Source of the DNA: Gallalistipes aquisgranensis | GTDB taxonomy: Bacteria > Bacteroidota > Bacteroidia > Bacteroidales > Rikenellaceae | Direction: 5' to 3' | NCBI RefSeq assembly: GCF_014982715.1 | Contig: NZ_JADCJY010000001.1 | Coordinates: 1-64,000 of the forward strand | DNA: 64,000 bases | Part shown: in pieces, positions 55,464 to 64,000 of the stretch | How positions within the stretch are numbered: position 1 is the stretch's first letter | How the letters are laid out: every line of letters starts with the position of its first letter | Made by a program: the position numbers and the translations under genes | The notes under the pieces: model-generated | What the model was told of the DNA's origin: nothing | The model's input: only the letters and a program-made list of their open reading frames with translations | Database searches by the model: none

Positions 55464-58400
55464 ATGAAAAACAAATGGCCCTTGCTTGTTCTTGGGATTC
55501 TGCTGTGTGTCGCCGATCTTTCCGCACAGAACCGGAAGGTGACCGGTAGGGTTACCAATGCTTCCGACGGGTCGCCGGTCATCGGCGCCACCGTGATTGC
55601 CCGCGAGTCGAAGCGGGGAACCTCCACTACCCATGACGGAAAGTTCACCCTTTCCGTCGCATCCTATGACAAAAACCTGGAAGTTTCGTTTCTGGGAATG
55701 AAAAAGGTCTCGGTCGCCCTGACCGCCTCCAAATCCGTTTACGACGTGGTGCTGGAGGAGGAGTACAGCGACCTGGACGCCATCGTGGTCACCGGATACG
55801 GTTCGCAGCGCAAGCGCGACGTGACCGGTGCCATCACGTCGCTGACCGCTAAGGATATCGAGAAGAATGCGGGCGGCAATATCAACACGGCCCTGCAGGG
55901 AAAGATTCCCGGAATGCAGATCATCACGACCTCGGGCGAGCCCGGTGCGGGTGCCAATATTTCGATCCGCGGCCTCTCCTCGATCAACGGGAATAACGAG
56001 CCTCTGTATATTATAGACGGTGTGCAGATTGAGTCGGGGAACGTTTCCTCTCTGGACGGCGACGCTTCGTTCAGCCCGATGGCCGGCCTTGATATCAGCG
56101 ATATCGAGTCGATCGAGGTGCTCAAGGACGCCGCTTCCGCCGCTATCTACGGATCGAAGGCCGCCAACGGCGTCATCATCATCACGACCAAGGGCGGGCA
56201 GAAACTCGGGATATCGGAGCCTGTGGTCAATGTCAGCCACACGTCGTCGATCGTGACCAACTCGCGCAACCTCGATGTGCTGAATGCACGGGAGTTCCGG
56301 GAAGTGTACGTTCAGTCCCGGCTCAATAACGGGAACGACCGTCCGACCAACGACTGGATCGTGAATCCCAACAATCCGATGTATCTGCGCAGTACCGACT
56401 GGCAGGACCTGATGTTCCGCACGGTCTATCAGCACCGGGAAAATATCAGTCTGAGGGGAAGCAGCAATAATTTTTCGTACAGCCTCTCCCTCAGCTACAA
56501 GGACCAGAAGCCGACGGTGATCGAGACCAAATACCGCCAGTACAACGGCCGGGCCAACTTCACCTATAAGATGAACAAGTGGCTGAAGGGTTACACCAGC
56601 GTGTCGTATGCCAATCAGGATTACAACCGGGTTCTGAGCGGAAATTCGCTCACCAGTGTGATAAGCACGATCGTGAAGACGAACCCCTGTTATTCTCCCT
56701 ACGATTTCGAAACGGGCGAACTGGTCGATTACCTCGGAAAGAAGGAGACCCGTAACCCGATCGCCATGGCCAAGTACATTCCCTACAATTTCAGTCGGGA
56801 GTGGACGATCATCAGCCAGAATTTCGATTTGACGCTTGCCAAAGGACTGGTGCTCCGCATTTCCGGTTCGATGGACAAGGACAACACCCTGCAGGAGTCC
56901 TATTTCCCGAAACGCTTCGATCAGACCAGTACGAATCCCATGGATAAGGGACGTTACAGGGACCAGCAGACGACGAAGCTCTCTACGGAGGACTATCTGA
57001 CCTATAATTACAAGAAGGGAGACCACCGTCTTTCGGTGATGGTGGGTATGTCGATTTCGAAATACTCCAGTAAGAGGACGACGCTCAACGGAGAGGATTA
57101 TATCGACTCGGAGATTCACAATATCCAGAACGCCGGGAAGATGACCAATCCTCCTTCGGTGACCGAGTCCGAGTATGCCGAACTCTCTTTCTACGGCCGG
57201 GTGAATTATACGCTGAAAGACCGTTATATCGCCTCCTTCACCCTGCGCCGGGACGGTTCGTCGCGGTTCGGTAAGGACAACCGGTTTGGCAACTTCCCCG
57301 CCGCCCAGCTTGGCTGGCGTTTCTCGGACGAGAAGTTCATGCGGTGGGCCAAGAAGAACGATGTGCTCTACGATGCCAAGTTGCGTCTGACCTGGGGTAC
57401 GACGGGTAACAACTCGATCGGGAACTATGCCGCGCTCGGGTCGTTCAAGGCCGCTACGAGCCAATACGACGGCAGTCCCGCCGTGCTCTATTCTGCCGTG
57501 CCCAATCCCAATCTGAAATGGGAAAAGACCACGCAGTACAATGTGGGTCTCGACCTCTCCTTCTTCGCCGGACGGATGAACATCACGGCCGACGCCTATA
57601 TCAAGAAATCGAAAGATCTGCTCTTCAACTTCCCCGTTTCCTATTATACGGGTTTCTCGACCATTGCGATGAACTACGGAGACCTGGACAACAAGGGTCT
57701 GGAGTTCCTGCTGGAGACGGTCAACCTGAAGGGCGGCAAGAACAAACTCCGCTGGAATTCGTCGTTCAACATTTCGTTCAACCGAAGCAAGGTGGGGCGT
57801 CTGCCGGGTAACGAGCCTCTCGAACTCGAAACAGCCATTGCCCTGCAGGGTGCTCCGGTCGGTCTGTTCTACGGGCATAAGGCGTTGGGTGTGTATGCCT
57901 ATACGGCGGACAACGTTTACAAGTATGACGAACAGACCGGCGAGGCGATTCCTTACCGGAAAGGTTCTGCCGAAGGTAATGCTTTCCGGGGTGGTGACGT
58001 ACACTGGTACGATGCGGACGGCAACGGAATCATCGACGACGACGACCGGATGGTGATCGGCGACCCGAACCCCAAGTTCATCGGCGGTTTCGGCAATACC
58101 TTCTCCTGGAAGGGCTTCGCGCTCAATATCCTGTTTCAGTGGAGCTACGGAAACGATGTGTTGAACGAGTTCCACCGCGACCGTGATGCCATGAAGTATA
58201 CCCGAAATACCAGCCGCCGCGTGCTGGGAGCCTGGAAGAAGGAGGGCGACGTGACCGACGTGCCGATGGTGCGTTATTCCGACCCGATGGAGAACTACCG
58301 TGTATCGTCCATGTGGGTGGAGGACGGTTCCTACCTGCGTCTGAAAGACCTGACGCTTTCCTACGTGCTCAAACCCAAAAAATACATCAAGACGCTCAAA

Positions 58401-58556
58401 GTCAGTTTTACGGCAACGAACTTGTTGACGTGGAGCAACTATTCGGGATATGACCCCGAGGTCAATACCTCCACTTCACCCTTTGTTTTGGGTGTCGACA
58501 ATGGAGCCTATCCTAAGGCCCGGTCTTTCAATTTCGGTATCGAGGCTACGTTCTAA
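55464..58556 (+). CDS. SusC/RagA-family TonB-dependent transporter (second locus)
   Basis: 1030 residues: signal peptide (about 1-22), carboxypeptidase-D-like domain (KVTGRVTNASDGSPVIGATVI), plug with DAIVVTGYGSQRKRD and the SusC hallmark VLKDAASAAIYGSKAANGVI, then the barrel ending RSFNFGIEATF. The chosen ATG (55464) begins the signal peptide; a TTG three codons upstream extends the frame. It is first in the plus-strand operon with SusD, a FAS1 lipoprotein and a beta-helix protein. The substrate is unknown. Confidence 0.95.
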   Translation: MKNKWPLLVLGILLCVADLSAQNRKVTGRVTNASDGSPVIGATVIARESKRGTSTTHDGKFTLSVASYDKNLEVSFLGMKKVSVALTASKSVYDVVLEEEYSDLDAIVVTGYGSQRKRDVTGAITSLTAKDIEKNAGGNINTALQGKIPGMQIITTSGEPGAGANISIRGLSSINGNNEPLYIIDGVQIESGNVSSLDGDASFSPMAGLDISDIESIEVLKDAASAAIYGSKAANGVIIITTKGGQKLGISEPVVNVSHTSSIVTNSRNLDVLNAREFREVYVQSRLNNGNDRPTNDWIVNPNNPMYLRSTDWQDLMFRTVYQHRENISLRGSSNNFSYSLSLSYKDQKPTVIETKYRQYNGRANFTYKMNKWLKGYTSVSYANQDYNRVLSGNSLTSVISTIVKTNPCYSPYDFETGELVDYLGKKETRNPIAMAKYIPYNFSREWTIISQNFDLTLAKGLVLRISGSMDKDNTLQESYFPKRFDQTSTNPMDKGRYRDQQTTKLSTEDYLTYNYKKGDHRLSVMVGMSISKYSSKRTTLNGEDYIDSEIHNIQNAGKMTNPPSVTESEYAELSFYGRVNYTLKDRYIASFTLRRDGSSRFGKDNRFGNFPAAQLGWRFSDEKFMRWAKKNDVLYDAKLRLTWGTTGNNSIGNYAALGSFKAATSQYDGSPAVLYSAVPNPNLKWEKTTQYNVGLDLSFFAGRMNITADAYIKKSKDLLFNFPVSYYTGFSTIAMNYGDLDNKGLEFLLETVNLKGGKNKLRWNSSFNISFNRSKVGRLPGNEPLELETAIALQGAPVGLFYGHKALGVYAYTADNVYKYDEQTGEAIPYRKGSAEGNAFRGGDVHWYDADGNGIIDDDDRMVIGDPNPKFIGGFGNTFSWKGFALNILFQWSYGNDVLNEFHRDRDAMKYTRNTSRRVLGAWKKEGDVTDVPMVRYSDPMENYRVSSMWVEDGSYLRLKDLTLSYVLKPKKYIKTLKVSFTATNLLTWSNYSGYDPEVNTSTSPFVLGVDNGAYPKARSFNFGIEATF

Positions 58557-58576
58557 TCCTGTTAATAGAAAAAGAA

Positions 58577-60106
58577 ATGAAAAAGATAACGTATATCATT
58601 GCCGGTTTTTCCGCGCTCTTCTGCTCGTGCAGCATTTTGGACATCGAGCCGGCGTCCGAATGGGGCGGTACCAGTATGCCTACGGAGCAGAGTCATATCG
58701 AAGCGATTCTCAACGGAGGATATCAACGGCTTTGTTCTGCGCTCCAATCCGGATTCGTCTATTACGGCGATGCGCGGGCCGATGTCTATTATACGAACAG
58801 TACGTCGGCCGTGACTGCCGACAAGATCGTGCGCAGCAACTTGGAGATAAATTTATCGCAGGCCAGCTGGACGAATTTCTATCAGGTAGTGAAGCAGGCC
58901 AACCTGAATATCTACTACATTCCGCGAATGGTGTCGGAAGGAACGCTCGATGCCGCGAATGTGAACGATCTGCTGGGGCAGTCCTACTGTCTGCGGGCGA
59001 TGGCTTATTTCTGGATCGTCCGTATCTGGGGCGATGCGCCGCTGGTGACCGTCCCCGTCTTTTCCGCCAATGACGATTTCGACATGCCGCGCAGCCCGGT
59101 CGATGACGTGTTCGTCCAGATTCACAAGGACCTCGATTCGGCCTATGTCTATCTGACCGATCCTGCCAGCTCGAAATACCAGAAGTCCGTTACCCGGTTT
59201 ACCCGGCCGGCCTCCCAGGCGCTGAAGGCGCAGGTGTATATGTGGCAGAAAGAGTATGCCCTGGCGCTGAAGGAGTTGAACGACGTGATCGACAAAGGCG
59301 GTTATTCGCTCGAAAAACTGTACGATGCCTCGCTCGAGGCGGCTGATACGGATAATTTCCGGAATGAAATAGCGAAGACCGGGTTCAGCAAGATGTTCAA
59401 CGCCGAGCAGAGTTCCGGGTCGACGGAGTCTATCTTCGAACTCTCCTTCAGCACGTCGGACGGCGACACCAACAATGCCTTCGATTCTTTCTGGACGGCT
59501 ACGACGGCGACATTCATGGTCCGGGAGGATTTCGTCAATTTCCTCAAGGAGAATACGGCGGATCTGAGGTACTATGCCTCGGTCGCCAAGAAAGGAAGCA
59601 ACGGGAAGTCCCGGTGCAAGAAACTGGTGATGAATTACACGAGAGGGGATGCCCGGAATATCATCCTGATGCGTCTGGGCGATATGCTGCTGCTTCGTGC
59701 CGAAGCGCGGCTCGGACTGGTGGAGGACGATGTCCTGTCCCAGACCCAGGCCGACGAGATCATGGCCGACATCAATGCCATTATGGTGCGCGCTGCGGGC
59801 CCCGACGCTGAGATGTTTTACGACAAGGATGGTGAGGGCTATAAGGATTGGAGTAAAGAAGAGTTCGTCGAGCTGTTGAAGTCGGAGAGAAGAAAAGAGC
59901 TCGCTTTCGAGGGGCACCGCTGGTTCGATCTGGTGCGCTGGGGCGATGTGAACAATGCGCTTGGGGCTATGGAACCGGCCGTAGATGCCACCTATGTGTT
60001 CGATACGGGCGGGTTCACCATCGACGAGCGGGCCATCGTTTGGCCGATCCATATCAACGAGATCCGTCGCAGCAAGTATATCGAACAGAATGAATACTAC
60101 AAGTAA
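58577..60106 (+). CDS. SusD/RagB-family surface lipoprotein (second locus)
   Basis: 509-residue partner of the preceding SusC, 20 bases downstream. The lipoprotein signal is MKKITYIIAGFSALFCSC with Cys18 the likely lipidation site (Cys16 possible). SusD features are DLLGQSYCLRAMAYFWIVRIWGDAPLV and the C-terminal SERRKELAFEGHRWFDLVRWGD. The closing WPIHINEIRRSKYIEQNEYY is also typical. Confidence 0.95.
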   Translation: MKKITYIIAGFSALFCSCSILDIEPASEWGGTSMPTEQSHIEAILNGGYQRLCSALQSGFVYYGDARADVYYTNSTSAVTADKIVRSNLEINLSQASWTNFYQVVKQANLNIYYIPRMVSEGTLDAANVNDLLGQSYCLRAMAYFWIVRIWGDAPLVTVPVFSANDDFDMPRSPVDDVFVQIHKDLDSAYVYLTDPASSKYQKSVTRFTRPASQALKAQVYMWQKEYALALKELNDVIDKGGYSLEKLYDASLEAADTDNFRNEIAKTGFSKMFNAEQSSGSTESIFELSFSTSDGDTNNAFDSFWTATTATFMVREDFVNFLKENTADLRYYASVAKKGSNGKSRCKKLVMNYTRGDARNIILMRLGDMLLLRAEARLGLVEDDVLSQTQADEIMADINAIMVRAAGPDAEMFYDKDGEGYKDWSKEEFVELLKSERRKELAFEGHRWFDLVRWGDVNNALGAMEPAVDATYVFDTGGFTIDERAIVWPIHINEIRRSKYIEQNEYYK

Positions 60107-60137
60107 CGGTCATTCGCAACGAAAAAAACGAGGAAAA

Positions 60138-61679
60138 ATGAGAAGATTCAAAGCCATATTGCTTGTCGCCTGTGTCCTGGGGTTCGGCAGTTGCGACAAA
60201 TTGATGACGTATTATGATATAGATACGGACGCTTACGCCTATGCGGATCAGACGATTCTGGAATATTTCGAAAGCGGGGTCGATCCCGCCTGCACCGACT
60301 TCTGTCGTGCGGTGCGCCTGGCGGGGCTCGAAAGCGAGATCGAAGCGGGAGGACGTACCTGCATCATCCCCAACAACGATGCTTTCGCGGAATTTCTCAG
60401 CCAGGCGGGCTGTGAGTCGGTCGATGCCGTACCGGCTCCCGTGCTGCGCGACCTGCTGCTCTATCTGATATTTCCCGGAGACTACCGGTCGACCAATATG
60501 GAGCCCGGAGCCAATTACAGACAGATATCGCTGCGCGGCGACTCCATCTTTATCGGCCGCAGCGAGAGTGCGCAGACCTACCGGGTGTATGTCAATGCCG
60601 TCTCCCGCATGGAGAGCATTACCGTCACCCAGCAGGACTACCTGTTCAAGAACAATATGATCGGACAGGTGGTGGGCAAGATGCCCCTTTACAAGGTGGA
60701 GCTTCCCGCGACCGATTCCGTTCCGGAAGGTTACGAGCCGGAAGGAGTGCAGACTGCGAAAATCGATGTGTCGGATGATACGTGTATCTATACTTACGGT
60801 TCACAGAAAGATACCAACTTCAATAATCATGCGTACGGTGTCCGGTTGATTTATCGGAGTAGTTCTTACGCGTATGGGTTGATGCGGTTTCCGCTTCCCG
60901 ATCTGGCTATAGTCGAAGATTTGGTTTCCGCCCAATTGGTGATGAATGTCACACAGTTGGGGAACTATACTGAGGGTACAGAATGTAAGGTGTCTGTTTC
61001 CGAGGCTAATCCTCTCGTTTGGAATCAGTGGACAGAGAGTTCGGCGACCTGGAATAATGTCGTGAGGGATTTGTTGGGAACCGCTTCGACCGCCCACCGG
61101 AATCTGCCGAAAACTCTGGCGGGTGAGGCTGCTTTCGTCGTAGGTCCTTCTGCCGATGTGGAGATTGCTGCCGACATTACGGCCTCCGTGCTGAAATACT
61201 ACGAATTGGATAGTACGTATGTAGATTATGTCTTGTCCGACGGCAGTGCGAAAGCCGGTTCGAAAGGTGTCGAGATACGTCTGAAAGACAAGGATTACTA
61301 TAAATTTACCAGTTATATCCTGTTGACCGGACCGGCCGAATCGCCGCTGACGGTACGGTATAACAACCCTCTGGTGACGACGGGAACGTCCACGGTGTTC
61401 GGTACCGAGACGCTGATGATCGATCCTCCCGCCGATCCCGGCCAGTTCGATTTCTCCGCCAGGAATGTCATCCTGCAGCTTTCCGACCTGCCCGCCAAAG
61501 GCGTTCTCACGCTTTACGGGGTGCCTGTTCAGAAAAATCAGAAATTCACCCTGCAGGAGATGGAAAAGGGTTTCGTACGGTATGTACGGACGGAAGAGGG
61601 CGCCGATGAATTTAAGTTGAAGGTGCTCGATTATCTCAACGGCATGATGGCCGAAAAGGTGACCATTACGGTACAGTAA
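60138..61679 (+). CDS. Surface lipoprotein with fasciclin, DNRLRE and CSPG-like domains
   Basis: 513 residues with a lipoprotein signal ending FGSC (Cys19). Residues about 30-190 resemble a fasciclin (FAS1) domain: TILEYFESG, CIIPNNDAFAEFL, VLRDLLLYLIFPGDY. Residues about 205-415 resemble a DNRLRE carbohydrate-associated module (DDTCIYTYGSQKDTNFNNH, AYGLMRFPLPDLA). The last 85 residues resemble a single CSPG/cadherin-like repeat (VLTLYGVPVQKNQKFTLQEMEKG). The ATG at 60138 follows AGGAAAA and starts the signal. Position three after susC-susD is where surface glycan-binding proteins are usually encoded. The DNRLRE part is lower in GC than its flanks. Confidence 0.8.
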   Translation: MRRFKAILLVACVLGFGSCDKLMTYYDIDTDAYAYADQTILEYFESGVDPACTDFCRAVRLAGLESEIEAGGRTCIIPNNDAFAEFLSQAGCESVDAVPAPVLRDLLLYLIFPGDYRSTNMEPGANYRQISLRGDSIFIGRSESAQTYRVYVNAVSRMESITVTQQDYLFKNNMIGQVVGKMPLYKVELPATDSVPEGYEPEGVQTAKIDVSDDTCIYTYGSQKDTNFNNHAYGVRLIYRSSSYAYGLMRFPLPDLAIVEDLVSAQLVMNVTQLGNYTEGTECKVSVSEANPLVWNQWTESSATWNNVVRDLLGTASTAHRNLPKTLAGEAAFVVGPSADVEIAADITASVLKYYELDSTYVDYVLSDGSAKAGSKGVEIRLKDKDYYKFTSYILLTGPAESPLTVRYNNPLVTTGTSTVFGTETLMIDPPADPGQFDFSARNVILQLSDLPAKGVLTLYGVPVQKNQKFTLQEMEKGFVRYVRTEEGADEFKLKVLDYLNGMMAEKVTITVQ

Positions 61680-61696
61680 AATAATTAATTTTGGGA

Positions 61697-61725
61697 GACA
61701 GGGGCGGGAAGTGCCCGCCCCTGTC
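61697..61725 (+). terminator. Intra-operon hairpin before beta-helix gene
   Basis: A perfect 12-bp stem GACAGGGGCGGG (61697-61708) with 61714-61725 and a 5-base loop. There is no T run, so it may attenuate transcription or stabilise the upstream message instead of ending it. Confidence 0.65.
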
Positions 61726-61748
61726 GTTGTAGATTGAAGAAACCGGAT

Positions 61749-63761
61749 ATGAAACGTGTTTTGTGTGCAGCGGCGTTGTGTCTCGTGTGGAGCGCTTCGC
61801 AGGCGGTGAATTATTATGTCGATTCGCGTACCGGCAACGACCGGAATGCGGGAACCTCGCCTTCGAAGCCTTGGCGTACGATCGGAAAGGTGAATGCGGC
61901 GACCTTCGGGCCCGGGGATTCCATCCTTTTTCGGCGCGGGGGTGTATGGTTGGCTACGGAGGCATTGATGCCGCAGGGGTCGGGGGCCGAGGGCCGTCCG
62001 GTCGTTCTTTCGGCATACGGCGAAGGGGCCCTGCCCTTGATCGCAGGCCAGGGATTTACCGGCGCGGGGGTCGTTTCGCTCCGTAACCAGTCCCATTGGG
62101 TGATTTCCGATCTCGAACTGACCAACTGGGCCGAAGAGCCCGGTGACCGCCGCGGTGTGGAGGTGAAGGGCGCCAACGGTGGAGTGCTTCGCGGCATCCA
62201 TCTGAAAAATCTGGTGATCCATCATATCAAGGGGATCGTCGGGCAGGGCCGCAAGGCGAAGCGGACGGCCGGAGTGGAATTTATCGTGACCCACGACAAG
62301 AACGTACCTACCCGTTTCGACGATCTGTCGGTGGAGGGCTGTCATCTCTATGCGATCGAGAATCAGGGGATCGTCCTGAATAATGAAGCCTTCGAGAATG
62401 CCAACTATCCCGGTGACGAAACATGGGAGAACCGTAAGTTCACCGATGTGGTGATCCGCAACAACGTGATCCACGATATTTCGAAAAACGCGATGATCAT
62501 CCGCATGACCGAGGGCGGCGTGGTGGAGCACAATGTCTGCTTCCTGACGGCTTTCATGGAACATGGAGGAAACACGATCTTTTCGCGCAACGTGCGCGGA
62601 ACGGTGTTCCAGTATAACGAGGGTTTCCTGAACCGCTCCCCGGACCACGACGGTTCGCTGTACGATCCGGATATCAACAGTCCGAAAACGGTGTGGCGGT
62701 ACAGTTACAGCCACGACAATTCGCAGGGGATGGCCTGGTTCTGTACAGACCGGAGGGACGACGGCATTCTCGTCTACGACAACGTGAGCGAGGACGACCA
62801 CGGGTTTCTGGTCTATTTCAACTATTCGTTCAAGGAGGCGCGGGTATTCCGCAACCTTTTCTATGCGGGGCCTTCGGTGCGTCCTTATTTCCTGCGCGTG
62901 AACAGGAAGAACCTGCACGGTTTCTACTCCTGTTCGGGCAATGTGGTCTGGAACGACAGTCCGGCCCTGACTTTCGAGTATCCCCACGAGGGAACGGTCA
63001 ATCCGAAATCGAAAGGTGAGGTGAAGGACAACCTCTTTCTGGGAATCCCCGCGAAGGGGGAGTATCGCAACGAGCCGGTCGATCTGGGGCGCTTCCGTCG
63101 TTTCCACCGCGGATTTCTCCGTTCGAACGCTCTGGATACCCTGGTAGGGAACCGGATCGAACGGTTCGAGCCGGCACGGAAGCCTGCGGGCGAGGTGATC
63201 GGCCGGGTGAACGGGCTGCCCGTCTACCGTCACGAACTGGAGCGCGAACTGGCCCGTTGCCGCTGGGAATTCGCCGGCATGAAGGAGAAGGCGGCCCGGC
63301 AGGCTGCCTACCGCAAGGCACTCGGCGAAGTGGTGCTGGTCAAGGTACAACTTGCCGAAATGGCCGGGAGAGGGATGCCGGAAGCTGCCGCGGCTGCGGA
63401 TATCGAGCGTTTGCGGGAAAAGGAGAACGGTTTCCGCCGTTCGACTCCGAAAGGGGAGGTGATGTGGTTCGGTCCGCAGGAGTACGGGGCCGGCACGTTC
63501 TGGAATGTCTTTTTTGCCGGTGCGCAGGAGGAGCTCCGCAAACGGATGGCGGAGGACACGCTCTCCATGACCGATGCGGAGCTGAGGGCCCATTTCGCGC
63601 TGGGACATGAACCTGCCTGGCAGAAACGGGGATACGATTATGCCCTCAAGGCGATCCGCACCTCGCTGCTCGATAAAAAGTACGACGATTATTTCAAGGA
63701 GAAGGCCGCCCGTGCGACGGTCGAAATGGATAGAACCGTAGAGAAAAGCTACATTAAATAA
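61749..63761 (+). CDS. Secreted parallel beta-helix protein fused to SurA-like chaperone domain
   Basis: 670 residues. A signal peptide (about 1-19) precedes a right-handed parallel beta-helix (about 20-450) with YYVDSRTGNDRNAGTSPSKPW at its start, as in polysaccharide lyases and GH families. Ladder motifs include VVIRNNVIHDISKNAMII and VVEHNVCFL. Residues about 478-670 are different and helical: VIGRVNGLPVYRHELERELAR, then MTDAELRAHFA and IRTSLLDKKYDDYF with KARATVE-like ending. This is the pattern of the split N-domain of SurA/PpiC-type chaperones, without a PPIase domain. The catalytic residues and substrate of the helix are not evident. The start is the ATG at 61749; a TTG upstream also opens the frame. 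Confidence 0.85.
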   Translation: MKRVLCAAALCLVWSASQAVNYYVDSRTGNDRNAGTSPSKPWRTIGKVNAATFGPGDSILFRRGGVWLATEALMPQGSGAEGRPVVLSAYGEGALPLIAGQGFTGAGVVSLRNQSHWVISDLELTNWAEEPGDRRGVEVKGANGGVLRGIHLKNLVIHHIKGIVGQGRKAKRTAGVEFIVTHDKNVPTRFDDLSVEGCHLYAIENQGIVLNNEAFENANYPGDETWENRKFTDVVIRNNVIHDISKNAMIIRMTEGGVVEHNVCFLTAFMEHGGNTIFSRNVRGTVFQYNEGFLNRSPDHDGSLYDPDINSPKTVWRYSYSHDNSQGMAWFCTDRRDDGILVYDNVSEDDHGFLVYFNYSFKEARVFRNLFYAGPSVRPYFLRVNRKNLHGFYSCSGNVVWNDSPALTFEYPHEGTVNPKSKGEVKDNLFLGIPAKGEYRNEPVDLGRFRRFHRGFLRSNALDTLVGNRIERFEPARKPAGEVIGRVNGLPVYRHELERELARCRWEFAGMKEKAARQAAYRKALGEVVLVKVQLAEMAGRGMPEAAAAADIERLREKENGFRRSTPKGEVMWFGPQEYGAGTFWNVFFAGAQEELRKRMAEDTLSMTDAELRAHFALGHEPAWQKRGYDYALKAIRTSLLDKKYDDYFKEKAARATVEMDRTVEKSYIK

Positions 63762-63782
63762 CAACTGAAAAAAACGAAAACC

Positions 63783-64000
63783 ATGACTACAAGACGTGAT
63801 TTCCTGAAACAGGCGTTGACCGGTACCGCCATGCTCTCGTTGGGCGGACTCGGACTGAGTGCGAAAAGCTATGCAAAGGTGGCCGGTGCCAACGAACGTA
63901 TCCGGGTGGGTGCGGTCGGCGTTCATTCGCGCGGCTCGGCTCTGGCGAAAAACTTCGCCAAGATTCCCGGATGCGAGGTGACCAACATCTGCGATGTCGA
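63783..64000 (+). CDS. Tat-exported Gfo/Idh/MocA oxidoreductase (partial)
   Basis: The gene runs off the right edge; 72 codons are present. A twin-arginine signal TTRRDFLKQALTGTAML is followed by a hydrophobic stretch and then a Rossmann start IRVGAVGVHSRGSALAKNF with the nucleotide-binding glycines. This is typical of exported Gfo/Idh/MocA enzymes that fold with NAD(P) in the cytoplasm. It is 21 bases after the beta-helix gene and belongs to the same operon. Confidence 0.88.
   Translation, partial: MTTRRDFLKQALTGTAMLSLGGLGLSAKSYAKVAGANERIRVGAVGVHSRGSALAKNFAKIPGCEVTNICDV

Noticed and set aside
60801-63926. 1041-codon open frame on the minus strand
   Set aside because: It is antisense to two genes with signal peptides and recognisable domains, and has no recognisable domain itself.

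Overview
The window is chromosomal DNA of a Bacteroidota member, most likely Alistipes or a close relative (Rikenellaceae). The partial 16S rRNA gene at the left edge reads like Alistipes 16S from the AGAGTTTGATC end onward. The coding DNA is GC-rich (about 59% in the stretches I counted by hand). Promoters have the Bacteroidota form (TTTG, 19-21 bases, TAnnTTTG), and there are two SusC/SusD pairs, a Bacteroidota-type bamD-rpoZ-coaBC-recN cluster and an OxyR. I see no IS element, phage gene, CRISPR array or tRNA.

Layout. 1-123: 5' end of an rrn operon reading leftward, with two tandem promoters. 815-3560: a secreted GH31 glycosidase and a Nim-like flavoprotein. 3692-9863 (minus): leuA-leuC-leuD-leuA2-leuB, a leucine operon with a second isopropylmalate-synthase homologue that may make citramalate. 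10065-14249 (minus): bamD, rpoZ, coaBC, recN. 14602-15852: an alpha-oxoamine synthase that could start sphingolipid or sulfonolipid synthesis. 16127-25391: a sialic-acid locus with sialidase, CapA-like lipoprotein, GntR/FCD regulator, SusD, SusC and N-acetylneuraminate lyase. The three promoters of this locus each carry the same palindrome over the -7 box, so the locus looks like a self-contained regulon.

25810-30035: adenosylhomocysteinase, a one-domain riboflavin kinase, a MerR-type regulator, a Nif3 protein and a zinc-ribbon coiled-coil protein. 30357-31134: an ECF sigma factor followed by a 46-codon acidic ORF. 31238-35911: a hybrid histidine kinase and an NtrC-type regulator (overlapping genes), then a secreted Lys/Pro/Glu repeat protein. 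The gap before the repeat protein has a sigma-54-like promoter and an array of TGTGGA half-sites, suggesting one signalling circuit. 36130-48969: TonB, Lon, ValS, two glycosyltransferases, an MsbA-like exporter, TrpS and a ClC channel. 49069-49968: OxyR.

49996-64000 is a second polysaccharide-utilisation-like region. On the minus strand are an exported Gfo/Idh/MocA protein, a XylR-like AraC regulator and a large secreted protein of unknown function. Divergently on the plus strand are SusC, SusD, a FAS1-DNRLRE lipoprotein, a parallel beta-helix protein fused to a SurA-like chaperone domain, and the start of a Tat-exported Gfo/Idh/MocA oxidoreductase cut by the window edge. Its substrate cannot be read from the sequence.

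The observations I rate highest are the shared operator of the sialic-acid locus, the sigma-54 promoter plus activator array next to its probable regulator, and the beta-helix/SurA-like fusion.
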